Of a DNA stretch of 64,000 nt, positions 32,968-45,363 are shown piece by piece. The stretch comes from Aegilops tauschii subsp. strangulata (taxonomy: Eukaryota > Streptophyta > Magnoliopsida > Poales > Poaceae). Made by a program: the position numbers and the translations under genes. Positions within the stretch are counted from its first letter, which is position 1, and each line of letters opens with the position of its first letter. Location of the stretch: the NCBI RefSeq assembly GCF_002575655.3, contig NC_053041.3:372479054-372543053 (forward strand). The letters are read 5' to 3'. The notes beneath the pieces were generated by a model, which ran no database searches, was not told where the DNA came from, and saw only the letters and a list, made by a program, of their open reading frames with translations.

Positions 32968-32970
32968 TAT
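32904..32970. repeat. 16-bp direct repeat at pol deletion scar
   Basis: GCGCCTCGTTCATTAT occurs at 32904-32919 and again at 32955-32970. The second copy sits exactly where the reverse transcriptase reading stops and the integrase frame begins. This suggests the deletion happened by template switching or misalignment. Confidence 0.8.
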
Positions 32971-33218
32971 TCATAAGAACCAAAGCTTGTTCTGAATGCT
33001 GTCTTGGGAATATCTTCTTCACGAATGCGAATCTGATGATAACCCATACGAAGGTCAAGCTTCGAGAATACTTTAGCGCCCTTGAGTTGCTCAAATAGCT
33101 CATTGATGTTGGGAAGTGGATACTTGTTCTTAATTGTCTTCTTGTTCAATGGGCAGTAGTCGACACAAAGTCGGTCCGTGCCATCCTTCTTCTTGACAAA
33201 AAGAACACCACAACCCTA
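32971..33218 (-). pseudogene. Element B reverse transcriptase, N-terminal fragment
   Basis: Directly after a TAG at 33218-33216, the frame continues as [20 protein letters not shown] and then through [34 protein letters not shown] and [13 protein letters not shown]. These are the fingers and first palm motifs, including the first catalytic Asp region ([11 protein letters not shown]). The chain ends at a TAA at the deletion point. The YxDD catalytic motif, the thumb and all of RNase H are gone. The normal residue at the TAG is expected to be Tyr (SPYG motif). Confidence 0.85.
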
Positions 33219-34991
33219 TGGAGAAGAACTCGGTCTGATCAAACCCAGACGCTCTTGTTCATCGAGCTGTTTCTTCAATTCCTTCAGCTCGTTGGGTCCA
33301 AGCTTGTATGGACGCTTGCAAACGGGTTCAGTGCCACGCTCTAGTTCGGTAACGAACTCAACTGGCCGGTGAGGAGGCATACCCGGAAGCTCTTCTGGAA
33401 AGACATCTTGATACTCACAAACGACTGGAATTTGAGAGATGGCATTCAATTCGCCCTTCTCATTGAGAGAGAAAAACCGAATGGTTTCATCACGAGCAGC
33501 AAAAATAATCACATCCTCAGACGAGTGTGTCAATTGAATTTCCCTGGCAGCACAATCAAGTTGAGCCTTGTGCTTAGAAAGCCAGTCCATCCCGAGAATA
33601 AGATCAATATCCGAGTCACCAAGAACAACTCGAGAAGACTGAAATTTATAGTCGCCTATCTTGATGGAAACATTCGGAACCATCGAGTTGGCTCTCATTG
33701 ACTTCCCCGGAGAAATAACACCCAAAGGTTTATCCAGATAAGACCAGGAAAACTCATGCTTGGCAAAAAACGGTCTTGACATGAAACAAAGCGATGCACC
33801 AGTATCAAAAAGAACTTTTGCAGGAATATCATTAACAGGAAGATTACCCATTATCACGGCAGTAGATTCCTCCGCTTGAGCTGCATTCATCATGTTCACC
33901 TTTGCAGACTTTGGATTATGCTTGACCACTGCATTGCTGGAAGATCTGACATGAGGAGGAGGAGGAAGGCGCCTTTGGTCGAAGCACTTGTTAGCATAGT
34001 GACCTTTCTGCTGACATTTGTTGCAAGTCACCTCTGAGAGTGGACGGTGATAAGGAGCATTGGACTTTGGAGCTTGATTCTGAGACTTTTTCTGATAGCC
34101 AGAGTTGGAAGAGTTGGAAGAACCATGGCCACCTTTGTTCTTCTGCTGGTAAGGCTGACGAAACGGAGGAGGAGGAGGAGGCAACCAAAACTTCTGTTGC
34201 TTAGCTGTCACAAGTGAGGAAGAAGAAGACTGAACTTTGTCTCTGACTCTTTTCTTAGAAGGCTCACACTTGAGCTGAGCAGCCTCTTGCTTCAGTGCCA
34301 TATTATAGAATTGATCAAACTGAGTAGGCTCCACAAGAACGAGAGCTAACTGCAGATCCTCTTTAAGGCCACCTCTGAAGTGATAGATCATGCTTCTCTC
34401 ATCAGGAACGTCTTGTATAGCAAAGCGAGCAAGTTTCTGAAACTGGATGTTGTATTGATACACAGACATGTTGCCTTGCTTGAGATTGCGGAACTCCTCA
34501 CGCTTGCTCTCAACAACACTTTGTAGAATGTGGTGCGCTTTGAAGTCCCGACAGAAGTCAGTCCAAGTGATCACACGACCTCCTCTGGAATCTTTGTATT
34601 GTTGGTACCAATCAGCAGCTTGGTCCTTGAGCTGGAAAGAAGCGAACTTGACATAGTCCTCAGGCCTGACATTGCTACATTCAAAATGCTTGTTGATGTC
34701 CACGAGCCAATCATCGGCATCCGTGGCCTCGGCACAGTAGCTGAAAGACTTGGGCTGATTTGCGAGAAACTAGTTGAGAGTGGCAAAGTGAAGCTGATTG
34801 TTGCCTTGACCTTGATTGCCTTGATTGCCTTGCCCTTGAGTACGTTCTTGCAAGAGTTGCAGAATCATCTGAGCATTGGCGTTGGTGGCTGCCATGATTG
34901 CTTGCCATGCCTCCGGAGGTGGAGGTGGTGGCGGAGGGTTCGCTTGACTCCCTTCATTGCGATCCGGATTCTGACGCGTTGGCGGAGCCAT
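33219..34991 (-). pseudogene. Element B gag and protease
   Basis: Gag starts at ATG 34991 (MAPPTRQNPDRNEG), followed by a proline run and an AWQAIMAATNANAQMILQLL helix. A single TAG lies at 34772-34770 (LHFATLN, stop, FLANQPKSFSY). From 34703 the frame is open for 495 codons. These encode the capsid region (VKFASFQLKDQAADWYQQYK onward), a CX2CX4HX4C knuckle (CNKCQQKGHYANKC, near 34025-33985), an aspartic protease (VLFDTGASLCFMS, ILGMDWL) and the linker into reverse transcriptase (EYQDVFPEELPGMPPHR). Apart from the two nonsense codons and the pol deletion, the reading is clean, in keeping with a fairly recent insertion. Confidence 0.88.
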
Positions 34992-36130
34992 CCTGAAGAG
35001 GGTGACATCCGTTAGCATCTTGATAGACAAATAGATAAGTAGAATCAACGGATAGAAATTGCAACATATAGTCTTCACAAATAAACATTCAAACGGAGAT
35101 GAACGAATGAATTCCATAGTAAATCATCACACTTCCATAAGTTGAGAAGCCACTTGAAAAAGATATGGAATCAACATATGATTTCGAAGCAACTCGAATA
35201 CCACAATACAAAACAAAACAAAGTATTGGCTTGCAGAATAAGCCGGAACAAACATATGATAGAGATTTCGTCCGAAGTTTTCGTGGTGGGGCCCACACGG
35301 GCTCAATCGTACAGCACCATCATGTACAAGGCTGTGCACATGACATACGAAGCGTCCCCGAGTCGGCATAGCCATGGACTCTTTAAGACGCTACGAGACC
35401 ACTGTAAAACCAACCGTGTACAGGCGGACCACTAGACGTCGAACCCCAATCTCATATCATGCGTCTGTCGGAAAGATATCCTAAGGCTACTTGAATTCCC
35501 ACTTAGAAACTCCCGAAACTTTCTGGTTATGCAATCTGGTGTTGGGGATACAGGGGACACAAAATATATCACACAAACTAGCAATCCCTAGATCCAGCTA
35601 TATCCATCCGTCAACACATAACCAAGAAATCTTCAGAAATCGTTTACCTCAACCTTCGAAAAACATCCGTTATACAAGTTATGGCAATACTCCCGAACTC
35701 CTGCCCCAGTACTGGGTGGCGTCGAGGTGATCTCACCAACAACTGCACAAAAGAGATTTCGATGTCGGCGAAACTTAGGTATTCTAGAACTGCAACGATA
35801 AAATTGTGACGACAACACCTCGGAGCTCAACTCCCCGGGACACTGCCACAACCCCTAAATGTCAGGAGGCACCAAGAACAATGTTCTCGTCACAAAACCA
35901 TCGGAATGATTCCAAGATACCCGCGTGAACCTAAATTTTTTTTAGTGAAATTTGAGGAGAGAAGAGTCAAAACTTCTACGTCAGGAGACCTCACCAGAGC
36001 GACGAAGGGACTGAGGAGTAAAAAGAATCCTACTCTCCGATATATATAATCCTAAGACTCAAAACATTTTTGTTCTAGACTCAACAACGCCAGCGATTCG
36101 ATCAAGCAGGGGGCTCCTAAGTCGGGGATG
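34992..36130 (-). other. Element B untranslated leader
   Basis: About 1.1 kb between the primer-binding site and the gag start, with no frame that resembles a protein. Long leaders of this kind are usual for plant chromoviruses. Confidence 0.6.
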
Positions 36131-36143
36131 GCTCTGATTACCA
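36131..36143 (-). other. Primer-binding site of element B
   Basis: On the minus strand TGGTAATCAGAGC lies three bases after the 5' LTR. It matches the tRNA-iMet site TGGTATCAGAGC with one extra A. The site confirms the minus orientation. Confidence 0.8.
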
Positions 36144-36146
36144 ACT

Positions 36147-39100
36147 TGTAACGCCCACGATGCGGCTATATCTCCCACGTGTCGAGGCACGACTTAGAGG
36201 CATAACCGCATAGTGGTTTTGTCGCAAGAAGGGTCATCTTCACACAATCCCATGTAATGAACAAGAATGGGATAAAGAGTTGGCTTACAATCGCCACTTC
36301 ACACAATACATGAATAAATATCATACATCATCCAAAATACAAACATATAGACCGGCTACGGCCAAAATCCAGATGAAAATAAGACAACCCCAAATGCTAG
36401 ATCCCCGATCGTCCCAACTGGGCTCCACTACTGATCATCAGGAAAAGACACATAGTAACGACCACGTTCCTCGTCGAACTCCCACTTGAGATCGACCCCG
36501 TCATCTGCACTGGCATCGTCGGCACCTGAAACTGTTTTGGTAGAATCTGTGAGTCACGAGGACTCAACAATCTCACACCCGCGAGATCAAGACTATTTAA
36601 GCTTATAGGAAAGGAAGGTGTAGTGAGGTGGAGCTGCAGCGGCAATAAGCATATATGGTGGCTAACATACGCAAATGAGAGCGAGGAGAGAAGCAAAGGA
36701 ACGGACGCCATCTAGCAATGACCAAGAAGTGATCCTGAACACCTACTTACGTCATACATAACTCAAACCGTGTTCACTTTCCGGACTCCGCCGTGAAGAG
36801 ACCATCACGGCTACACACGCCGTTGATGTATTTTAAATTGGGTTAAGTGACGAGTTCTCTCCAACCGGACATTAACAAATTCCCATCTGCCTCATAACCA
36901 CGGGCACGGCTTTCGAAAGATAATACCCTGCAGGGGTGTCCCAACTTAGCCCATCATAAGCTCTCACGGTCAACGAAGGATAAACCTTCTCCCGGAAAGA
37001 CCCGATCAGTCTCGGAATCCCAGTTTACAAGACATTTCGACAATGGTAAAACAAGACCAGCAAAGCCGCCCGAATGTGCCGACAAATCCCGATAGGAGCT
37101 GCACATATCTCGTTCTCAGGGCACACCGGATGAACACTACGTACAGCTAAAACCAATCCTCGAGTTTCCCCAAGGTGGCGCTGCAAGTGGCTCTAGTTTG
37201 GACCAGCACTCAGAGGAACACTGGCCCGGGGGTTTAAATAAAGATGACGCTCGGGCTCGCGAAAACCCGGGGGAAAAAGGCTTAGGCGGCAAATAGTAAA
37301 ACCAAGGTTGGGCCTTGCTGGAGGAGTTTTATTCAAGGCGAACTGTCAAGGGGGTCCCATAAATCACCCGACCGCGTAAGGAACGCAAACTCAAGGAACA
37401 TAATCCCGGTATATCAGTAACTAGGGCGGCAAGAGTGGAACAAAACACCAGGCATAAGGCCGAGCCTTCCACCCTTTACCAAATATATATATAGATGCAT
37501 TAATTAAATAAGAGATATTGTGATATCCCAACATATCCATGTTTCGACATGGAACAAACTTCAACTTCACCTGCAACTAGCAACGCTATAAGAAGGGCTG
37601 AGCAAAAGCGGTAACTTAGCCAAACAACGGTTTGCTAGGAAAGGATGGTTAGGGGCTGACATGGCGAAATGGGAGACATGATATAGCAAGTGATAGGTAG
37701 CGGAGCATGGCAATAGAGCGAACAACTAGCAAAGCTAAGATAGAAGTGATTTTGAGGGGTGGTCATCTTGCCTGCAAGGTTCTCAGAGTTGTCGAAAGCT
37801 TGATCCTCGTAAGCGTACTCGACAGGTTCCTCGTTCACGAACTCGTCTCCCGGCTCTACCCAAGATAAGAACACAAACAAATGGAACCACAATCAACCAC
37901 GAGAAATGCACAAGCAACATGATGCAAAACATGTATGATATGCAAGATATGATATGCGATGCATATGCGTGCTCCGGAAAGAAAATGATGAACAAGGCAG
38001 TAACTTGGTAAACCAAGCATTCCACTGGAAATATGAGATGATTTCGGTCGAAATCGATATAAAGATCACCGGAAACGGATGCACGGTTTGCAAATGGCAA
38101 GCAAAACAAGAATGACACGAATCTGTGATTAACAGCATGATAGCACTTAAAATGCAACAAACAACAATGCTACAGCACTCCAACATAGCAACAAAGCATA
38201 TGACAGTAATCTACAGGAGATGCTTGACAACAGATGAACACTGAGATACGGCTAGATCACAACATATCAAGATCAAACAAGCATAGCAAAAGTGCAAAAG
38301 ATAACAGGTTCACGGACTTGGTGAAAAACTGGACATGGCAGAAAACAGCATCAGGTAGCAATGTTCAGAGCACGAAAACAACATGCTACAGGAACTTAAC
38401 ATAGCAAAACAAGGCATGGCAGTGTTCTACTAAATGCACATGACAAAAGTCCCTTACTGACCATAAGCCAAAAAGGACCAGAAGATATGATGGCAAGCAT
38501 GTGAACATAGCAAGTTTCGTTATCAGGTTCCAGACTTGGCAGAAAACAGAGTATGGCAGAAATAATAATATGAAGGCCTCTTTGTGAGCTTGATGCACTC
38601 ACTACAGAGCAATGCATGACAAACCAAGCACACCTACAGCAGGATGGCATGTTTATGAAGCTATACATGGCAAGAACAAATACATAGCATGTATGGATCA
38701 ACTACAATAAGCTTGGCAAAATTGCATATCATGTTAAGAATCTGCCAGAAATATTTTATAGCAAAAGTAGAGCAAGATTGAGTCATGCTATGGCACTCCA
38801 TAATTGCAAACAAGGGAAGAAATGTATCTATTACAACTATATCTACAAAACATCCTTACTGAACATCTCCAAAATATGCATGGATCTCTCTGTAGCATCA
38901 AGTTTACATGGCCTACACCAGAAAAATTACGGGGCCTACTTTGCATGCTTGTGCTAGTCACCACAGAGATCACAAAAATACATGGACTACACCACTGGAA
39001 ATATGGCATGGCATACTTCAAAACACATGTAGAGCTCATGCCCATAAGATGCACAGATTAAATGATACAAAAATGACAAATCTCCAAGTTCTGTTAAGAA

Positions 39101-40301
39101 CCAGAGGATAACAGCAACTAGCCCTATTCCAACAGAGATTTGGGCATCAAGATGACCTCTAATAAACATGGTGCAATTAAAGAAAATGTAGAGCATCGCG
39201 AGACGAACAATTTGACATATTACACGCGTGAATCGGAGCTACATGCAAGAAGTTACGCACTGAGGAACAGAGGCACATTGCTATAAAAATCCATGACTTG
39301 GAAATATTTCGGGGGGGTTCGAGGAGGAAGTCAACGTACAGGCAAAACGGATCTGGATCGAGGCCGGGCCTCGAGCTCGTGGAGGAGCTCGAGCTCGCCG
39401 ACGGGCACGGAAGAGGAGAGGCCGCCGGAGAGGGGAGGAGGCCAGAGAGGGAAGGAGAGGCGGCGGTGGCGCCGGCGGGCGGCGGCGGGGCGAGCTCGGC
39501 GACGGCCGGAGCTGCGCCGATGGCGACGGCGGGGCGGCAGGCCGGCCGGCGACAGCGAGGCGGCGGAGGCGCGGTGCGGGCGCGGGCGGAGGCGGGCCTG
39601 GAGGGCCCGCGGCGGGCTGCCCGGGCCGCGGCGGCGGCGGCGGACTGGTGCCACGTGGCGCGTGCTGATTCGCCGGGCGGCGCGGGCGGACGTTGTCCGG
39701 CGGCGCGAGGTGGAAGACGCTAGGGTTTAGACTGCGATTTCGTTTTTCGGGATGCTCACATATTTATAGGTAAAGGGAGCTAGGAGTCTCCAAATGAGGT
39801 GCGGTTTTCGCCCACACGATCGTGATCGAACGACCTAGAGCATGGAAGAGAGTTTGGTGGGTTTTGGGCTGGTTTTAGAGGGGGTTTTGCTGGACACTCA
39901 AATGGACTTTGCGGATGCCCGGTTAACCGTTGGAGTACCAAACGACCTCCAAATGGAACGAAACTTGACCGGTGGTCTCCGGGTGGTATAATAATTCCAA
40001 TTGACAAGCCTCGATCCATTCCGAGAAAGTTTGACACCCGCACATGACAGAAAACAAGAGGGGTGCACCGGAGGAGATAGGAGCGCCGGATTGCAAAACG
40101 GACAATGGGGAAAATGCTCGAATGCAAGAGACGAACACGTATGCAAATGCAATGCACATGATGACATGATATGAAATGCATGACATGACAAAATACAAAA
40201 CGAAAGACAAAACCCGACCACGGAGGAAATAACATAGCACATAGCCGAAAATGGCAAGAGTCGGAGTTACAAATATGGCAAGTTACATCCGGGGTGTTAC
40301 A
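36147..40301 (-). repeat. Right LTR of element B (its 5' LTR)
   Basis: 4155 bp, nearly identical to the left LTR. The transcription start is expected downstream of TATAAATA at 39768-39761. The short (TA)n run near 37483 differs in length from that near 28781. Confidence 0.93.
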
Positions 40302-40306
40302 ATCGT

Positions 40307-40391
40307 CGACACCATCCTGAACCCAACCATTGGAGCAGCTTCACCGACACCCTCGTTCGCGGCCTCAGAACTGCTTTGCCCACACCATACT
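40307..40391 (+). other. Host tract, piece 2
   Basis: Eighty-five bases between elements B and C, including C's left target duplication. They carry the same loose repeat as piece 1 (gcagcttcaccgacaccctcg, in variant form) and so are the interrupted continuation of 26880-27442. Confidence 0.55.
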
Positions 40392-40908
40392 TGTCGTGGA
40401 ATTGTCACGGCAGATGTCCTTGAGCTAGGACTTAGTCTTGGAGCCATCGCAACTAGGAAGCTTGGAGGGGTTATGCGAGACAAGGAACACGAGGGGTTAT
40501 ACTGGTTCGGCCCCTTACGGTGAAGGTAAAAGCCTACGTCCAGTTTGGGGTGATATTGATTAGGGTTACGATTGACAGGAGATAAACAGCTATGCCTGGC
40601 TCTCGATGAGATTGTTCTCGCCCTTAAACCACTGCCGGGTCGTCTCTTTATATAGGGAGGCTGACGCCCAGCAGCCCTTAGAGTCCCGGCCGGCTCATAA
40701 GAGTGTCCGGCTCGGACTCTAAGCTATACTTGCCTTGCGCTACAAGTTTTACTATAATAATGATTGTAACGACGGGCCTTAAGCCATATCCGGGTCTCAG
40801 CCTATCTCTGGCCCATCGTCTTGAAACTTGGCTCCGGGCTTCTGGCAACGACCGTACGAGTAACCCGGCCCCTCCTGGCGGGTGACTCTAAGGTCTATAT
40901 CCTCAACA
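40392..40908 (-). repeat. Left LTR of element C (its 3' LTR)
   Basis: 517 bp. The minus-strand TATA box (TATATAAA) is at 40654-40647. A purine-rich tract (CTGGGGCCTAA, minus strand, 40919-40909) lies just before the LTR in the element's orientation and is its polypurine tract. Confidence 0.93.
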
Positions 40909-41191
40909 TTAGGCCCCAGATTGATTTGAGCCGGCTCATGTCAATCTTCAACTCTTCTGACAGAAAAATCTCCGGCTTACCATTCATGTGAAGTCCATAA
41001 CCCGGAGTGACGTCATCCTCTAGACTCCGGATAATCCGCCATGACGTCATCCTCCACTAAGTCCGTTTTTTACTCCGCCAGATCCGCAACGGATCTTTGC
41101 TTTACTGTCATTCCGAAAATCGAGGCGTCGTGGGGGGGAGATAACCACGCCGTGGTCTCCTTGAATCTCGCGCCCACTTATGACCTCGCCT

Positions 41192-41199
41192 TATAAATA
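41192..41199 (+). promoter_or_regulatory. TATA box of element C antisense gene
   Basis: TATAAATA followed by aggccggcccaacgg, then a pyrimidine-rich start region (ctcttctcacgctctcttct). A leader intron with GT at 41375 and AG at 41973-41974 brings the leader to the ATG at 41991. Confidence 0.65.
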
Positions 41200-41990
41200 G
41201 GCCGGCCCAACGGGCTCTTCTCACGCTCTCTTCTTCCTCCTCGCGCCGTCGCTCCTCTGCCCGAGCTCTGCCACTGCCGCCGCCGTCGCGCCCCTGATCT
41301 TCATCAACCCGGCCGCTGCATCACCCTGACTCGGACAGATAAACGGCGGTGACTTCCGCTCTTCTCCAACTCCGGTGAGTCTCCTCTGCCTTGCTAGAAC
41401 AGATCTGCGGTAGAATTCAAATAGTTCATCCGTGTTCTTCGCCATTGTCCGCAGGCTTCAGTAGTTCTTGTAGTTGCCACCCTTGTTTGATCTTAGATAT
41501 GTATAGACTTGCTGCAGTAGTTGTTTATTACTCATTTCACCTGCAAAACACACTTCTTTCCACTGCATAAGATCTCCTTCGAGCTCAAGAACTCCCCTGC
41601 GTCCGCATTTTAGGTCTAGAAAATTTTCTTTGCTCCGACCATTTTGATCCAAAAAAGTTACGGTAGTATGCGAAACCTGTTTTACCACACTTAGTAAAAA
41701 CTGCAACCATTGAATCTTGGCGGCTTACATTTCCGGCTTAAAGAAAACACGCGCTGTAGAACTTTCCGGTTTAAAGAGAACCATGCTCTGTAGAATCCTC
41801 CGGCTTAACTGTGGTAAAGCCGTAGATAACCAATTTACTCTGAATCCCCCTGCGGCTTAAATAACCCACCGTATCTGAATATATATCATTAGTCCCCTTC
41901 GTAAGCCGCAATCTTAGTTTGAACGATAGATCTCCGGCTTATAATTAACCCGGACACTTTTCTCTTTATCATAGACCACCAACCTTCACC

Positions 41991-44900
41991 ATGCCTCCCA
42001 AGGCTCCCATCACTTGCAACTGGGTGAGGTCCAACGTCACCGACGAGACCCTGGCCAATTTCGTTAAGTCCGGATATTTGCCTAAGAACGAAATCATGTC
42101 CTACCGTGCCCCTGACCCATCGGAAGAGAGACCACAGCCAAGGGACGGGGAGGTAGTGATCTTCGCAGACCATATGACCCGGGGCTTCGCACCGCCCGGC
42201 TCAAAGTTTTTCAGGGACGTGCTCAACTTCTTTGACCTACGGCCTCACGATATAGGACCCAACTCCGTATCCAACATCTGCAACTTCCAAGTCTTTTGCG
42301 AAGTGTACCTTGGAGAAGAGCCCAGTTTGCTGCTTTTCAGAGAGCTGTTCTACTTAAACTGCCAAAATGAGTGTGCCAACGGGCCGAGTCTGGAGTTAGG
42401 CGGCATCTCCATCCAGCGGCGTAGGGACTGTCTTTTCCCTTACGCAGAGCCGCCGAGCCACCCCAAGGACTGGAATATGACTTGGTTCTACTGCCAAGAT
42501 ACGTCCCCGGCTGACGAGAACCCGCTACCCGGCTTTCGCCCAACACGTCTAGAGCCGACTCATCCGCTGTCGGACAAACTGACTGCAGCGGAACGCCAAC
42601 CTCTGCTTCCAACTACCAATAAGATCAAGGCCCTGCTAGGCAACGGTCTGAACGGAATTGACCTGGTCCGAGTCTGGATCTCATGGCGGGTGATCCCATT
42701 GATCCGCCGCCCCGGCTTAATGTGTGAGTACACCGGGCGAAAGGATGACCCGCAGAGGCACAGTCGCAATGATCTTCCAGAAGACGTTGCAGAGGAAGAG
42801 ACCAAGGCTCTTCTAAACGAGAGCCTGGCAGATTGCGGAAGAACTGGGTTAGCCCCCTTCTGCAAGACCAATCCAGCCCCAGCGGTAAGCCACTGACTTT
42901 TAACTTTTATCTTCGTCTGCATATAACCTTCATTTGAACCGTTTTAAGAATCAATCATTGTATCTTTCAGGCTGATGATAAGTTCTGGCGGGTCAAATAT
43001 GACCATGAAGCGGCCAAGAAGGCCAGGAAGGCGAAGAAGGCCGCCAAGAAAGCCGCCCCTCGCAAAAAGGGAAGCCGACCTACTGCTTCGGAGCTAATGC
43101 AATTAAGCGACAGCTCCGAGTCAGAGGTAACCCTTAAACCTTTAAATTCTTGCTATATTTGTTGTTTGTTGCTGTCCGCCTTATCAACACTTTGCTCATT
43201 GACAGGATGACACCAGCGCCAGTAACCCGGTGGTTGAAGAGGTAATGTCACTTTCCTCCGACTCGGAGCCTTTGCCACAGCTGAAAGTCCGAAGAGTAAC
43301 CCGGAAAGTAAGCTTTTCACATCCGTTAGCTCATCAAGACCCTCAATTTCTTTTGAAGTAGCAGGTTCACGAAAGCCGGCGTCACACCCGGGCCCGCAAG
43401 GACATCGACCTCTCCGCCGGGTTACCCGACGCAACAAGGAAGCGTCGCACTGAGGTTTTTTCTCACTTGTACCCTTTTCATCCGTTGGCGGGTGTTATCC
43501 GTCAGCCACTCAATTCCTCTGACTCCAATTATCAGGAGACCTCCCCCTCTTCGGGTGACTCCATGCAGTCAAATCTGCCGGCCTTCAAGACTGCGCCCGG
43601 GTAACAACAATCTTCTTACATTATCTTTGTCTGTACTTACTCTTTGCATGCCTAACACTTCTGTCTTTTCAGTGCCCAGGCAAAGCTCACCAAAAGAGCG
43701 AAGAAGACCAGGTCAGCCGGAGTGCCAGACTTGCCTGACCCGGAGGCGACGGCTCAAGAGCCGCCAGCTGCCTCCGCCCCCGAAGCCACCACCCCAATGG
43801 ACACGGTGCCTGAGGCCCCTGCCCCGACTTCCAAGGCAACAACCGAAGCTTCGGTTAACCCGGAGGCCTCCGGCTCAGCTCCACCAGCAGACGACCCGGA
43901 CGTGGTAATCACCCGGACGGAATTCGTTGAGCCGGGGTGACCGACCGCGTTGGCCAAATGCTCCGCGAAGGGGGAGTTGCTGCAGCCCCACCGGGTGAAC
44001 CTGGACCTCTCCGGCTACACCGACTTGAGCATTGGAGAGCTCGTCCCTGGCTACATCAGCCAAGTACACAAGAGCCGGGACGCCGAGGTTGCCATGGTCA
44101 ACCAGATCCAACAAAAATCTGAGGTATCCTTCTGCTGTCTTCTTACTTTACTGCATAGTTACCTTTGCCATGCTAGCCCCCAAGTCGACGACTTATACTT
44201 GAATATGTTGTAGACTTAGGTTCCGGCTTACTCAACTGAGCCGGCAGTATGTAGATAGATACGTTCAATATGCATTAGCCCCCAAGTGCCAAGTGTCTTT
44301 GCTTGGAAAACGCTTGGGACTTATATAATGACTGTTAATTAACCCGGAAATTTATGCAGGCTGTTGGCAAGAAACTAGAAGCGGATCTTGCGGATCTCAA
44401 GAGCCGGCTGAAGATGCAGGAGATGGAGACCCGGAAGGCAAACGCCAAGTTTGTATCCAGCATCGCCACTCAAGAAAAATTGAAGACCGAGTTTGATGCT
44501 GAGAGGAAAGCCTGGGTCGAAGAGAAGGCCGCACTGGTGACCCGGGCGGAACAGGCGGAGAAGGCTCTCGCTGAAAAGACCGCCGAGCTCTCCGGCCTAA
44601 AGCGCCAGGTTTCCCAAATGGTGGCTGCTATCTTCGGTAACTCGCCTCACCGGCTTTCATCAAGTTTGTATATGTCATGATTCCTCCTTGTCACCGGCTT
44701 ATCTGATCTTGTTAAACAGGTCCCAGGAGTGCCAACCTCAACCAGAGCGTGGTCACCAAGTTAAAGGCCGTGTACACCCTGGTGGAACAGCTCTACACCG
44801 GGTCACAGCGTGCCTTAGCTGTGGTGGCCTTATCCAACGAGGTGCCAACGCATCTGGCCGAAGTCCTGCGCCGGCTCGCTGTTCTGCCGCAGCGGATCCA

Positions 44901-45363
44901 GGAGCTACGACGGGCCTCCGCGAGAGCCGGAGCAATCGCCGCGTTGAGCCGGGCCAAAGCATTCCTGCCGGAGCTAGACCCGGCAGACATCGCCCTGGGT
45001 TACCCAAGCCTGAAGGAAGACGGCTCAGCCTTCGACCAAAAGGACTTCGCGGCATGTGTGAAGGCTGTACGCCCGGTGGCCACCCTCATCGGGAACGACA
45101 CCGACTTGACAAAGTACCAGCCGGGTTATGACGCGGAGAATCAGAGGATTCCAACCCCTCGCTATGAAGCCCTCAATCTGATCCCTCCGGCTCGTCAGCA
45201 CACCTTCGCCCCGGAGATTGACCCGGCCGGGTTAATTGACGAAGAAGCCCAGTTCGAAGCTCTCAGCGGCATCGACTGGAAATCATCAACCTTCGAGGTC
45301 TTGGGATCAGCCGGAGGAGAAGACAGGAATGAACCGGGGACTTCAACCCAGCGGGCATCATAA
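41991..45363 (+). CDS. Element C spliced antisense gene (PF04195-like)
   Basis: Nine coding exons can be laid out with GT-AG borders that all keep phase: 41991-42884, 42971-43126, 43206-43307, 43365-43454, 43536-43600, 43673-44123, 44360-44636 and 44720-45363, preceded by a leader exon ending at 41374. The first coding exon carries the PF04195-like domain (ITCNWVRSNVTDETLANFVK; DVLNFFDLRPHDIGPNS; MTWFYCQD). The next ones are Lys-rich (KKARKAKKAAKKAAPRKKG) and Ser/Glu-rich, suggesting a nuclear, DNA-binding-like tail. Exon 44360-44636 is a heptad-rich coiled coil. The last exon is an alpha-helical domain (LVEQLYTGSQRALAVVALSN) ending at TAA. One TGA at 43938-43940 interrupts the chain. The gene runs opposite to gag-pol. 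Function is unknown; related antisense frames are known from Tat-type grass elements. Confidence 0.72.

Larger units (their letters stand above)
27443..40301 (-). mobile_element. Element B: chromodomain Ty3/gypsy retrotransposon
   Basis: LTRs at 27443-31617 (4175 bp) and 36147-40301 (4155 bp) begin TGTAACGCCC and end GGGTGTTACA. Flanking 5-mers are attgt (27438-27442) and atcgt (40302-40306), one mismatch. The element lies on the minus strand: its primer-binding site is beside the right LTR, and gag-pol reads leftward from 34991 to 31654. The interior is only 4529 bp because the catalytic reverse transcriptase and RNase H region is deleted. Integrase carries a C-terminal chromodomain, which places the element among plant chromoviruses (Tekay/Del-like by its gag-protease style). 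The two LTRs are very similar; the clearest difference is 38 bases at 30212-30249 replaced by 6 in the right copy. Confidence 0.93.
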
